Source of the DNA: CAZDYP01 sp964509505
Lineage (GTDB): Bacteria; Chloroflexota; Anaerolineae; JACRMK01
Length of the DNA: 25,976 nucleotides
Assembly: GCA_964509505.1 (NCBI GenBank)
Contig: CAZDYP010000060.1
Span: forward strand, 1 to 25,976
Direction of reading: 5' to 3'
The notes below the pieces were generated by a model, which made no database searches, was not told the DNA's origin, and saw nothing but the letters and a program-made list of their open reading frames with translations. This document shows, in pieces, positions 8,759-15,910 of this stretch (position 1 is its first letter; each line of letters opens with the position of its first letter). A program made the position numbers and the translations under genes.

Positions 8759-8788
8759 ATGACGAATGCGGAATGACTATGTTATAAT
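8759..8788 (+). promoter_or_regulatory. Sigma70-type promoter of the PHP gene; apparently leaderless transcript
   Basis: ATGACG (8759-8764, 4 of 6 to TTGACA) and a perfect TATAAT (8783-8788) are 18 nt apart. The -10 box ends only 6 nt before the ATG at 8795, so transcription would start at or very near the A of the start codon. There is no Shine-Dalgarno sequence. Confidence 0.7.
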
Positions 8789-8794
8789 TGCGGC

Positions 8795-9544
8795 ATGGGC
8801 AAAGCCGATCTACACATCCACAGCGAATGGAGCGATGGGTTGCCGACGGTCCGCGAAATTTTGGACCATGTCGAGCATCGCACCGACCTCGACCTCATCG
8901 CCATCACCGACCATGACATCATCGAAGGCGCATTCGAAGCGCGCGAAATCATCCAACAGAAAAATTATCGTTTCGAAGTCATCGTCGGCATGGAAGTCAC
9001 GACGCTCGAAGGACATCTGCTGGCTTATGATTTGGAGAAGCCGTTGCGGATGATGAAGCCGCTCGACTGGACGATTCGCGCGATACGCGATCAGGGTGGC
9101 TGGTGCGTACTGCCGCATCCGATGAGTCCCCTCATTCGCAGCGTCGGACGCAACGGCATTCGTCGCATCCTGCGCGACACACGCACAGGCATTTGCTTTG
9201 ATGGTATCGAGCTCATCAATCCGAGCATCGCAGGCAAGGTAGTCGCCAGCCAAGTCGCGCGCTTCAATCGCAACGAAAGCCATCTGCCCGAAACCGGCGG
9301 CAGCGACGCGCACATCCTCTCGCTTATTGGCTCGGCGTACACAAAGTTTGAAGGGAAAACCGCCACAGACTTTCGCCGCAGCTTACAAGCGCACCACACA
9401 CACGCGGGCGGCGCGCATTGGGGCAAAGATGATTATCGCGCGTTGTCCAAAATCGTCGTGCGCCAATCGTTCAAGAGCATGGTGCAGCTGCCGTTGAAGC
9501 ACATCAAACGATCATATCAGATGCGAAGGAGTAAAGAGCAATAA
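8795..9544 (+). CDS. PHP-domain metal-dependent phosphoesterase
   Basis: This 249-residue cytoplasmic protein has the motifs of the PHP family. KADLHIHSEWSDG supplies H7, H9 and D14; AITDHD supplies D39 and H40; GMEVTTLEGH supplies the metal-binding Glu and His; HPMSP and GGSDAH lie further along. Such proteins bind two or three metal ions and hydrolyse phosphoesters, for example nucleoside phosphates or small oligonucleotides; the substrate here cannot be read from the sequence. The protein has about the usual length for the stand-alone family. ATG 8795 is the first codon of the DLHIH-containing frame and follows a perfect -10 box directly, so translation is probably leaderless. It opens the long plus-strand run; a heptamer spacer and the redoxin gene follow. 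Confidence 0.9.
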   Translation: MGKADLHIHSEWSDGLPTVREILDHVEHRTDLDLIAITDHDIIEGAFEAREIIQQKNYRFEVIVGMEVTTLEGHLLAYDLEKPLRMMKPLDWTIRAIRDQGGWCVLPHPMSPLIRSVGRNGIRRILRDTRTGICFDGIELINPSIAGKVVASQVARFNRNESHLPETGGSDAHILSLIGSAYTKFEGKTATDFRRSLQAHHTHAGGAHWGKDDYRALSKIVVRQSFKSMVQLPLKHIKRSYQMRRSKEQ

Positions 9545-9599
9545 GTCATTAGTCACTAGTCATTGCTCACGCGTTCTCAATGACTAATTACCTATTACT
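9544..9599 (+). repeat. Heptameric tandem repeat spacer (AGTCATT-type)
   Basis: The units, in 7-bp register, are AGTCATT, AGTCACT, AGTCATT, GCTCACG, CGTTCTC, AATGACT, AATTACC and TATTACT. The first begins on the last base of the PHP stop codon, and the run ends 9 nt before the redoxin ATG. The first three units are almost identical, the later ones degenerate. Confidence 0.7.
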
Positions 9600-9608
9600 C
9601 AATGGGGT

Positions 9609-10094
9609 ATGTCATTACCAGAAGTCGGTTCGACTGTTCCAGATTTCACGCTCAACACATTGGACGGTGAGTCATATCACCTCGCAACCCTGACGGCGTG
9701 CGGCGCGACGCTGCTCGTGTTCTTTAAGCAGAGCTGCGTGACGAGCAAACTGGCGCTGCCGTTCATTGAGCGATTACACAAAAATTACCCAACGCTACAA
9801 GTGTTGGGCGTCTCACAAGACAATGCGGACGAAACCCTAACAACGCTCAAAGAGTGGGGCATCACCTTCCCCGTCGTACTCGATCCGCAATGGAAAGTTT
9901 CGCTTGAGTATGACTTGTTCACTGTGCCGACGACGTTCATGCTGCATGATGACAAGGTGACACGCGTCAATCTCGGTTGGAACAAAGCCAACTACGATGC
10001 GTTGTCACAAGAACTTGCACAAGCTTTGAACGTCGTCGCCGTACCGCTTTTCAGCGACGCCGACGCAAAAGTGCCTGCGTTCAAGCCGGGCTGA
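9609..10094 (+). CDS. Redoxin / peroxiredoxin-like thioredoxin-fold protein with a CxxS active site
   Basis: This 161-residue cytoplasmic protein (no signal peptide) has the AhpC/TSA-redoxin pattern: GSTVPDFTLNTLDG at the N-terminus, the strand LLVFFKQSC, VLGVSQDNADETL, and the cis-Pro segment YDLFTVPTTFML. The active-site motif is C43-V-T-S46. Related redoxins usually have CPxC, so the second cysteine is replaced by serine, and Cys43 is the only cysteine apart from Cys18 near the N-terminus (ATLTACGAT falls later, at about residue 37). It may act as a one-Cys thiol peroxidase or bind thiols rather than behave as a dithiol reductase. Start ATG 9609 has no clear Shine-Dalgarno sequence; an out-of-frame ATG lies at 9602. 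The partner reductase is not in view. Confidence 0.85.
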   Translation: MSLPEVGSTVPDFTLNTLDGESYHLATLTACGATLLVFFKQSCVTSKLALPFIERLHKNYPTLQVLGVSQDNADETLTTLKEWGITFPVVLDPQWKVSLEYDLFTVPTTFMLHDDKVTRVNLGWNKANYDALSQELAQALNVVAVPLFSDADAKVPAFKPG

Positions 10095-10132
10095 ACATCG
10101 AGACACATGGAAGAGCTCGGGTAGCTCATTTT

Positions 10133-10160
10133 CGATTTCAGATTTTTGATTTTAGATTGG
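10133..10160 (+). repeat. Short heptameric repeat (GATTTT-type)
   Basis: Four 7-bp units, CGATTTC, AGATTTT, TGATTTT and AGATTGG, lie in the spacer after the redoxin gene. They use a different word from the second heptamer run in the same gap. Confidence 0.5.
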
Positions 10161-10204
10161 CGTGAGCTGTGTCTGTTGATTGGCAGCGATAGCGCACTGC
10201 TCAT

Positions 10205-10239
10205 CAATGACCAATTACTAATTACTCATCACTCACACA
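10205..10239 (+). repeat. Heptameric repeat spacer (YAATTAC-type) before nuoI
   Basis: Five 7-bp units, CAATGAC, CAATTAC, TAATTAC, TCATCAC and TCACACA, run directly into AGGACTTTCATA and the ATG at 10252. The AAGGA just after the run is the probable ribosome binding site. Confidence 0.6.
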
Positions 10240-10251
10240 AGGACTTTCATA

Positions 10252-10782
10252 ATGGGCATCCTCAAGGAGACGCTGGATGGCGCAATGGCGCTAGCAAAAG
10301 GCATGAGCATCACGCTCAAAAATATGGTGCGTCCGCCGACGACTGTGCAATATCCAGAGCAGCAGGTCGTCGTCAAAGAGCGCTTTCGGGGGCGCCACGT
10401 TTTGCAGCGCCACAACAACGGCTTGGAGCGCTGTATCGGCTGCGCGTTGTGCGCGGCGGCGTGTCCCGCGCAGGCTATCTACGTCGAGGCGGCAGAAAAC
10501 ACACCCAACGCGCGCTATTCGCCCGGTGAGCGTTACGCCAAGACGTACGAAATCAACATGATTCGCTGTATCTTCTGCGGTTTCTGCGAAGAGGCGTGTC
10601 CTGTCGAAGCCATTGTGCTGACCCATCAGTACGAGCTCTCGGCGAAAACTCGCAAAGAGTTTATTTACACGAAAGAGCTGTTGCTCGTGCCCGGTCCCAC
10701 GTTACCCATGAACGATTCCGAGATTACGTCGGGGCCGAAAGAGCGCAGTAATACGCCAACGTTTGAACGACATACAACCTAG
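10252..10782 (+). CDS. nuoI: NADH-quinone oxidoreductase subunit I-like 8Fe ferredoxin protein
   Basis: This 176-residue protein carries two complete [4Fe-4S] motifs, C61-IG-C64-AL-C67-AAA-C71-P and C106-IF-C109-GF-C112-EEA-C116-P. The flanking text (FRGRHVLQRHNNGLERCIGCALC, RYSPGERYAKTYEINMIRCIFCGFC, TKELLL) is that of NuoI, the complex I peripheral-arm subunit carrying clusters N6a and N6b. It passes electrons towards the quinone site at the inner face of the membrane. Length is normal for the family. AAGGA precedes ATG 10252. No other nuo gene is nearby; the neighbours are a redoxin and a slipin, so the gene is detached from any nuo operon. It probably serves a complex I encoded elsewhere; a role as a separate ferredoxin is possible but less likely. 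Confidence 0.9.
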   Translation: MGILKETLDGAMALAKGMSITLKNMVRPPTTVQYPEQQVVVKERFRGRHVLQRHNNGLERCIGCALCAAACPAQAIYVEAAENTPNARYSPGERYAKTYEINMIRCIFCGFCEEACPVEAIVLTHQYELSAKTRKEFIYTKELLLVPGPTLPMNDSEITSGPKERSNTPTFERHTT

Positions 10783-10842
10783 TCGCCAGTCGCTAGCGAC
10801 TAACGACTAACGACTAGCGACTAACGACTAACAACTAGCGAG
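10780..10842 (+). repeat. Nine-unit heptameric tandem repeat between nuoI and the slipin gene
   Basis: In perfect 7-bp register: TAGTCGC, CAGTCGC, TAGCGAC, TAACGAC, TAACGAC, TAGCGAC, TAACGAC, TAACAAC and TAGCGAG. The first unit begins with the nuoI stop codon TAG. The last runs into GTGATTT and the ATG at 10850, so its GAG forms the Shine-Dalgarno GAGGTG. This is the clearest array in the window and fills the whole spacer. Confidence 0.85.
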
Positions 10843-10849
10843 GTGATTT

Positions 10850-11614
10850 ATGCCAACCCAACTTATCATCAGTTTGTTGTGTGTGTTGTTCATCGTAGGC
10901 TTCAGCGTCATCGCAGCCGCCGTGCGCATCGTGCAAGAATACGAGCGCGGCGTCATCTTTCGCTTAGGACGCTTAATGGGCGCGAAGGGGCCGGGTTTGT
11001 TCTTCATCATCCCCTTCGTTGATCGCATGTGGAAAGTGGACTTACGCGTGGTCACACTGGACGTGCCGCCACAGGAAGCCATCACCAAAGATAATGTGAC
11101 GGTGAAGGTTAATGCGGTGGTCTATTTCCGCGTCCTAGATCCGGCCGCCGCCGTCACCAAAGTCGAAGATTATCGGCGCGCGACATGGCTTATCTCACAG
11201 ACGACGCTACGCAGCGTGCTGGGCCAATCCAATCTGGACGATTTGCTGACCAACCGCGAGGCGGTCAATCAAACTTTGCAGCGCATCATTGACGAGGCGA
11301 CCGAACCGTGGGGCGTGAAAGTGTCAACGGTTGAAGTGAAGGATGTCGAATTGCCACAAACGATGCAACGCGCGATGGCGAAGCAAGCCGAAGCGGAACG
11401 CGAGAAGCGCGCCAAGATCATCCATGCCGAAGGTGAATACTCCGCCTCGCAACAACTGGCGGAAGCGGCGCGCGTGCTGACGGTGTCGGAAGGCGCGATG
11501 CAACTGCGGTATCTGCAAACCCTCACCGAAATCGCCGTCGAAAAGAACTCGACCATCATCTTCCCTGTGCCGATTGACGTGCTGGAAGCCATCAAACAAA
11601 TGGCGAAGAAGTAG
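10850..11614 (+). CDS. Slipin: stomatin/prohibitin-type (SPFH, band 7) membrane protein
   Basis: This 254-residue protein has an N-terminal membrane segment (about residues 4-25). The SPFH core follows: VQEYERGVIFRLGRLMGAKGPGLFFIIPFVDRMWKVDLRVVTLDVPPQEAITKDNV is a textbook stomatin stretch, and the domain runs on through VVYFRVLDPAAAV and ISQTTLRSVLGQ. An Ala/Glu/Lys-rich helix (MAKQAEAEREKRAKIIHAEGE) and a short hydrophobic C-terminal part (TIIFPVPIDVLEAI) complete it. Such proteins oligomerise as membrane scaffolds or cages and often act with an NfeD-type protease partner; none is adjacent here. GAGGTGATTT supplies the ribosome binding site before ATG 10850. Identification is confident; the client is unknown. 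Confidence 0.93.
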   Translation: MPTQLIISLLCVLFIVGFSVIAAAVRIVQEYERGVIFRLGRLMGAKGPGLFFIIPFVDRMWKVDLRVVTLDVPPQEAITKDNVTVKVNAVVYFRVLDPAAAVTKVEDYRRATWLISQTTLRSVLGQSNLDDLLTNREAVNQTLQRIIDEATEPWGVKVSTVEVKDVELPQTMQRAMAKQAEAEREKRAKIIHAEGEYSASQQLAEAARVLTVSEGAMQLRYLQTLTEIAVEKNSTIIFPVPIDVLEAIKQMAKK

Positions 11615-11653
11615 AGAGTATTCAATCGTCAGTAGCTAGATTTGAGCGCGTTC

Positions 11654-11695
11654 AAGCTAGCTACTGGCTACTGCTTACTGACTACTGAACACTCG
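11654..11695 (+). repeat. Heptameric repeat spacer (CTACTGN-type) before the CDF gene
   Basis: The clear units are CTACTGG, CTACTGC, TTACTGA, CTACTGA and ACACTCG (11661-11695), preceded by AAGCTAG. The run stops one base before the ATG at 11697. No Shine-Dalgarno sequence is present, so the repeat occupies the place of the ribosome binding site. Confidence 0.7.
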
Positions 11696-11696
11696 A

Positions 11697-13091
11697 ATGA
11701 CGGACAAGACGCGAATCGCCGCATGGGCTGTGCTTGCGGCGATTTTTATCACTGCGCTCAAACTCGTCGTCGGTTTGGCGACGGGCAGTCTCGGCATTTT
11801 GTCCGAGGCTGCCGACTCAACGCTCGACATCTTGGCGATGGGCATCGCCGTGTTTGCGGTGCGCTTCGCCGACCGCCCCGCCGATCACAGTCATCCCTAT
11901 GGTCACGGCAAAGTCGAGAACCTCTCTGCGCTCGTCGCCATCGGTTTGCTCATCGTCACGTGCTTCACCATTATGGCTGAAGCGCTGCGACGCCTTTTCG
12001 TTGAAAGCGTCATCGTGGCTGCAAACGTGTGGGCGTTTGGCACGATGAGCGTCACGATGGCGATAGATTTTTGGCTGGCACGCCAGCTGCTGCGAGCGGC
12101 GCGTCAATACGAGAGCGACGCGCTAGAGGTCAGCGCATTGCGTTTCAGCGGCGATATTTGGAACAGCATGCTCACGCTACTCGGGTTGAGCTTGGTGAGC
12201 TTGGGGCAATGGACGGGTCAAGCCTGGTTGGAGCGCGGCGACGCGGTGGCCGCCTTGATTCTAGCATTCGCCATGTTGCTGGCGGCGGTGCGCGTGGGCA
12301 AACGTTCTAGTGATGTCCTGCTCGATGCGGCGCCGCGCGGACTGGCGAGCGACATTGAAAAACGCGCGCGGCAAGTGGACGGGGTAGTCTCGGCCAAACA
12401 AGTGCGGGTACGGCGCGTGGGACCGACGACGTTTGTAGATATGAGCATCGCCGTCGAGCGCGCGACGACGTTTGAAGAATCGCATCGCATCGCGTCTGCC
12501 GTCGAAACCGTGGTGCATAGCCTTGTGCCACACGCCGATGTGCTGGTGCATGTGGATCCGATCGCGCCGCGCGGCGAGAGTTTAATGGACACGTTGCGCG
12601 GGCTGGCGGCGAAGCACGACCTTGAGGTGCATAGTGTCCGCATTCAGCATATCGCGCATCAGCTCTACATCCTCTTTCACGTCGAAGTGGACGACAGCCT
12701 CACCTTGCAAGAGGCGCACGCACTGGTTAGTCATCTTGAAGACGAAGTGAGACGCGAGATTCCAAACGTCGCCGAGGTCACGAGCCACATCGAACCTGCG
12801 GGACATCACGGCGCCGAGGGGACGCTGCCCAATGACGTGTTGACGATGGCGCGAGCGGAGGTCGAGCGTATCGCGCGCGAAGAATGTGGCGCGCATGGAT
12901 TCCATCACATCAATGTGCGGTGCATGGATGGAGAGCTCGACATCAGTTTGCATGTGTTCTTTGACGACCAATCGCCCATTCGCCTCGCGCACGATTTGTC
13001 CACGCGACTCGAAGCGCGCTTGCGCCGTGAGATCGACAATGTCGGACCGGTGCTGGTGCATGTCGAGCCGCGCTCGATGGCAGCCAGCTAA
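11697..13091 (+). CDS. Cation diffusion facilitator (CDF) exporter with three C-terminal dimerisation domains
   Basis: This 464-residue inner-membrane transporter would exchange cytoplasmic divalent metal ions for protons. About six membrane segments occupy residues 8-205. TM2 holds D40-STL-D44 within SEAADSTLDILAMG, and DHSHPYGHGKVE follows. In TM5 the usual HxxxD of zinc CDFs is replaced by R149-FSG-D153. The C-terminal half has three copies of the ferredoxin-like ZT-dimer domain (about 210-295, 297-375, 380-460), each ending in a VxxHVxP or SHIEP strand, whereas most CDFs have one. Many His and Asp residues in them could bind metal. ATG 11697 has no Shine-Dalgarno sequence. The family is clear; metal specificity is uncertain given Arg149. 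Confidence 0.92.
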   Translation: MTDKTRIAAWAVLAAIFITALKLVVGLATGSLGILSEAADSTLDILAMGIAVFAVRFADRPADHSHPYGHGKVENLSALVAIGLLIVTCFTIMAEALRRLFVESVIVAANVWAFGTMSVTMAIDFWLARQLLRAARQYESDALEVSALRFSGDIWNSMLTLLGLSLVSLGQWTGQAWLERGDAVAALILAFAMLLAAVRVGKRSSDVLLDAAPRGLASDIEKRARQVDGVVSAKQVRVRRVGPTTFVDMSIAVERATTFEESHRIASAVETVVHSLVPHADVLVHVDPIAPRGESLMDTLRGLAAKHDLEVHSVRIQHIAHQLYILFHVEVDDSLTLQEAHALVSHLEDEVRREIPNVAEVTSHIEPAGHHGAEGTLPNDVLTMARAEVERIAREECGAHGFHHINVRCMDGELDISLHVFFDDQSPIRLAHDLSTRLEARLRREIDNVGPVLVHVEPRSMAAS

Positions 13092-13102
13092 TTGCGTATA
13101 AT
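13074..13102 (+). promoter_or_regulatory. Possible promoter before the ADP-ribosylglycohydrolase gene
   Basis: A perfect TATAAT (13097-13102) lies 6 nt past the CDF stop codon. The best -35 at 17 nt is TCGATG (3 of 6), inside the CDF coding end. A transcript would start near 13109, at an inverted pair GCGAATAGC (13108-13116) / GCTATTCGC (13151-13159) that could fold the leader. Confidence 0.4.
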
Positions 13103-13130
13103 GAACGGCGAATAGCCAATCGTCAACAAA

Positions 13131-13165
13131 CCATCTGCTATCGGCTATCCGCTATTCGCAATCTG
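13131..13165 (+). repeat. Heptameric repeat spacer (CTATCGG-type)
   Basis: Units CCATCTG, CTATCGG, CTATCCG, CTATTCG and CAATCTG run up to CCATT and the ATG at 13171. The repeat overlaps the right arm of the 9-bp inverted pair described for the leader. No Shine-Dalgarno sequence is present. Confidence 0.65.
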
Positions 13166-13170
13166 CCATT

Positions 13171-14118
13171 ATGGAACTCAGCTCACGTTATCGTGGTTGC
13201 TTGCTTGGTCTCGCCATTGGCGATGCGGTTGGCACGACGTTGGAATTCACGCAACCCAATTCATTCACGCCGTTGACGGATATGGTCGGCGGCGGACCGT
13301 TTCAGTTGCAAGTCGGACAATGGACAGATGATACTTCGATGGCGTTGTGTCTCGCCGAGAGTTTGATCGAGCGCAACGGCTTCGACCCCATTGACCAACT
13401 GCAACGTTACGGGCGTTGGTATCGGCATGGGCATCTGAGCAGCACAGGCGTCTGCTTCGACATCGGCAACACGACGCGCGCAGCCTTGCATCGTTTTGAG
13501 CGGACGCACGAGGCCTGGTGCGGCTCGACCAATCCCAACGCAGCAGGCAACGGCTCCATCATGCGCCTCGCGCCCGTGCCGATGTTTTACGCGCGCAAAC
13601 CCCACGAAGCCCTCGAGCGCGCGGCCGACAGCTCGCGTACCACACACGGCGCGCCCACTGCGATTGACGCGTGTCGTTACCTCGCAGGCTTGCTCGTCGG
13701 CGCGTTGAATGGCGTGAGCAAAGACGAATTGCTGTCATCACGTTACTGCCCAATGCTAAAGCGCCGCTTCGCTGTTACCAATTACTACTTACAGCATCCA
13801 TTATCGCCAGAGATTGATGTCGTCGCTGCTGGCTCGTTCAAACACAAAGACCCACCCGCGATTCGTGGCACAGGCTACGTCGTCAATTCGCTCGAAGCGG
13901 CGTTATGGGCGTTCCATCGCAGCACATCATTTCGTGAAGGGTGTTTGCTCGCCGTAAACTTAGGCGAGGATGCGGACACGACGGGCGCGGTGTATGGGCA
14001 ACTTGCGGGCGCGTATTATGGCGAGGAAGGGATTCCGGTAGAGTGGCGGGGGAAGGTGGCGATGCGGGAGGCGATTGAATCGTTTGCAGAGTCATTATTC
14101 AAATTGAGTAGAATGTAG
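13171..14118 (+). CDS. ADP-ribosylglycohydrolase family protein (DraG/ARH-like)
   Basis: This 315-residue cytoplasmic protein has the diagnostic motifs of the dinuclear-metal ADP-ribosylglycohydrolases. YRGCLLGLAIGDAVGTTLEF is at the N-terminus; W51-TDDTS supplies Asp53, Asp54 and Thr55; GNGSIMRLAPVPMFY is in the middle; and NLGEDADTTGAVYGQLAGAYYG supplies Asp267, Asp269 and Thr270. Family members remove ADP-ribose from arginine or serine, or hydrolyse related ADP-ribose compounds. DraG reactivates nitrogenase reductase, but no nif or draT gene is visible, so that role should not be assumed. Usual family members have GGDxDT, so Glu266 is a small variation. The heptamer run in front leaves no Shine-Dalgarno sequence before ATG 13171. 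Substrate unknown. Confidence 0.9.
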   Translation: MELSSRYRGCLLGLAIGDAVGTTLEFTQPNSFTPLTDMVGGGPFQLQVGQWTDDTSMALCLAESLIERNGFDPIDQLQRYGRWYRHGHLSSTGVCFDIGNTTRAALHRFERTHEAWCGSTNPNAAGNGSIMRLAPVPMFYARKPHEALERAADSSRTTHGAPTAIDACRYLAGLLVGALNGVSKDELLSSRYCPMLKRRFAVTNYYLQHPLSPEIDVVAAGSFKHKDPPAIRGTGYVVNSLEAALWAFHRSTSFREGCLLAVNLGEDADTTGAVYGQLAGAYYGEEGIPVEWRGKVAMREAIESFAESLFKLSRM

Positions 14119-14163
14119 TACAGCGGGCTATGATGCCTGCTGAATTTCATAAGGAGCTGGTTC

Positions 14164-15909
14164 ATGTCCAAACTTATCTCAGGCAAAGTCTTCGTCGTCG
14201 GCGACGACGTGAACACCGACGAGATTATCCCTGCGCGTTGGTGCGCGACGACCGACCTTGATACGTTGGGGCCGCACGCGCTCGAAGATTTAGCTGCGCA
14301 CAAGAATCCATCAGGTCTGCCTTTTGAGGCAGGCAAATACGATATCATCCTCGCAGGCGAAAACTTCGGTTGTGGTTCGTCGCGCGAGGTCGCGCCGATT
14401 GCGCTGATGAAGGCAGGCATCAAAGCCGTCATCGCCAAATCGTTCGCGCGTATCTTCTATCGCAACTCCGTGAACACGGGCTTGTACATCACACGCAACT
14501 ACACGCTGGGCAATGAGGCAGATACAGGCGAGAGCTTGAGCATAGAGGTTGAGAGCGAGGCGTTTCTTGGCACGATGCAGCCATTGCATCGCGCGATTCT
14601 CACAGCGGGCGGACTGACCGCGTTCAACCAACGCGGCGAAAAAATTCCGCAACCCTCCGCGCCACCGCGAGCGATGACCGTCGCTGAAAAAATTTTGGCG
14701 AAGGCGGCGGGCGTAGCTTACGTGGCACCCGGCATGTTGATTTACGCTAATGTGGATCGCGTCATCATGCACGAGCTCACGTTCCCCGTCGCCACCGAAC
14801 AATTTAAGCAAGGCTATGGTGAGAACGCCCAACCAAAAGACCCTGACAAATTGTTGTTCGTCGCCGATCACACGATTCAGATTCCATTGATTCGTGACGA
14901 TTGGGAATCGCAAATCATGGTCGAGAAGTCAGCGCAATACGTCAAAGCGCTCGGCATCAAAAACGCTTTCTTGCCGCCCGCGCCATTCACATCAGAGGGC
15001 ATCTGTCATGTGTTGTTTCCTGAGCGTGGCTTGATTCAACCCGATACGCTCGTCGCAGGCACCGACTCACACACGAGCACGCATGGCGCGTTTGGCGCGT
15101 TCGCCGTTGGCATCGGCAACACTGACCTCACAGAGATCATGGCGTCGGGGCGGTTGTTGCTCGATGTGCCACAAACGATCAAGGTCAATCTCACAGGCAC
15201 ATTGCCGAAGGGCGTCTATGCGAAAGATGTGATTCTCTACATCCTTGCGCGCGTGACAGAAAACGGCTTCACGAATTGCGTCGTGGAGTTTGGCGGCGAC
15301 GCGCTCGCACATCTTACCGCCGATGATCGCTCGACCATCTCGAACATGACGGTTGAAGGCGGCGCAACGTGCGGCATCTGGCCCGTGGGACAATTGCGCT
15401 CTGACGACGACGCGCAATACAAGCAAGCGCTAAACTTCGACATTGCTTCACTCGTGCCGTATGTCGCCGCGCCGTATTCACCCGCCAATGGCAAACCGAT
15501 TGACGAGGTGGGCAACGTGCCAATTGATATTGCGTGGGTCGGCTCATGCACGGGCGGCAAGCTCGAAGATGTGGCGGCGGCGGCAGAGGTGGTGCGTGGG
15601 CGACGCGTGGCGAAAGGCGTGCAGTTCATCGTCGCGCCCGCGACGTTGAACGTGATGCGCGAGGCGGGGCGGCGCGGCTATTTGCGCGACATCATGGCGG
15701 CGGGCGGACACATCGCGCAGTCGGCGTGTGGCGCGTGTATTGCGATGGGCCCTGGCACAACCGAGGAAGGACAAGTCGCGGTTTATTCATCCAATCGCAA
15801 TTTCAAAGGGCGTAGCGGCAAGGGGCGAGTCTATCTCGGCAGCCCTGCGCTGGTGGCGGCGAGCGCGCTTGCGGGGCGCGTGGCGGATCCAAGAGAGTTC
15901 TTGAAATAA
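14164..15909 (+). CDS. Fused LeuD-LeuC type hydro-lyase (3-isopropylmalate dehydratase / homoaconitase family)
   Basis: This 581-residue protein joins two normally separate subunits, with the small one first. Residues 1 to about 165 are the LeuD swivel domain (GKVFVVGDDVNTDEIIPARW, ENFGCGSSREVAPIALMKAGIKAVIAKSFARIFYRNSVNTGL). The LeuC catalytic part starts near Met171 (MTVAEKILAKAAG) and includes VADHTIQIP, GTDSHTSTHGAFGAFAVGIGNTD and the cluster cysteines C462 (VGSCTGG), C522 and C525 (SACGACIAMGPG). The reaction would be dehydration-rehydration of a 2- or 3-hydroxy tricarboxylate, isomerising isopropylmalate, homocitrate or similar. AAGGAG precedes ATG 14164; no ribosome binding site is seen before Met171, so this is one polypeptide. 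The dehydrogenase at 20638 could act next. Substrate cannot be fixed from sequence. Confidence 0.9.
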   Translation: MSKLISGKVFVVGDDVNTDEIIPARWCATTDLDTLGPHALEDLAAHKNPSGLPFEAGKYDIILAGENFGCGSSREVAPIALMKAGIKAVIAKSFARIFYRNSVNTGLYITRNYTLGNEADTGESLSIEVESEAFLGTMQPLHRAILTAGGLTAFNQRGEKIPQPSAPPRAMTVAEKILAKAAGVAYVAPGMLIYANVDRVIMHELTFPVATEQFKQGYGENAQPKDPDKLLFVADHTIQIPLIRDDWESQIMVEKSAQYVKALGIKNAFLPPAPFTSEGICHVLFPERGLIQPDTLVAGTDSHTSTHGAFGAFAVGIGNTDLTEIMASGRLLLDVPQTIKVNLTGTLPKGVYAKDVILYILARVTENGFTNCVVEFGGDALAHLTADDRSTISNMTVEGGATCGIWPVGQLRSDDDAQYKQALNFDIASLVPYVAAPYSPANGKPIDEVGNVPIDIAWVGSCTGGKLEDVAAAAEVVRGRRVAKGVQFIVAPATLNVMREAGRRGYLRDIMAAGGHIAQSACGACIAMGPGTTEEGQVAVYSSNRNFKGRSGKGRVYLGSPALVAASALAGRVADPREFLK

Positions 15910-15910
15910 A

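Noticed and set aside
12582..13061. Minus-strand ORF of 159 codons opposite the CDF gene
   Set aside because: It is a shadow of the ZT-dimer domains, rich in His/Arg/Asp as expected from antisense reading.
13171..14118. Nitrogenase regulation (DraG) for the ADP-ribosylglycohydrolase
   Set aside because: No nif or draT genes are visible, and the family has many other substrates.
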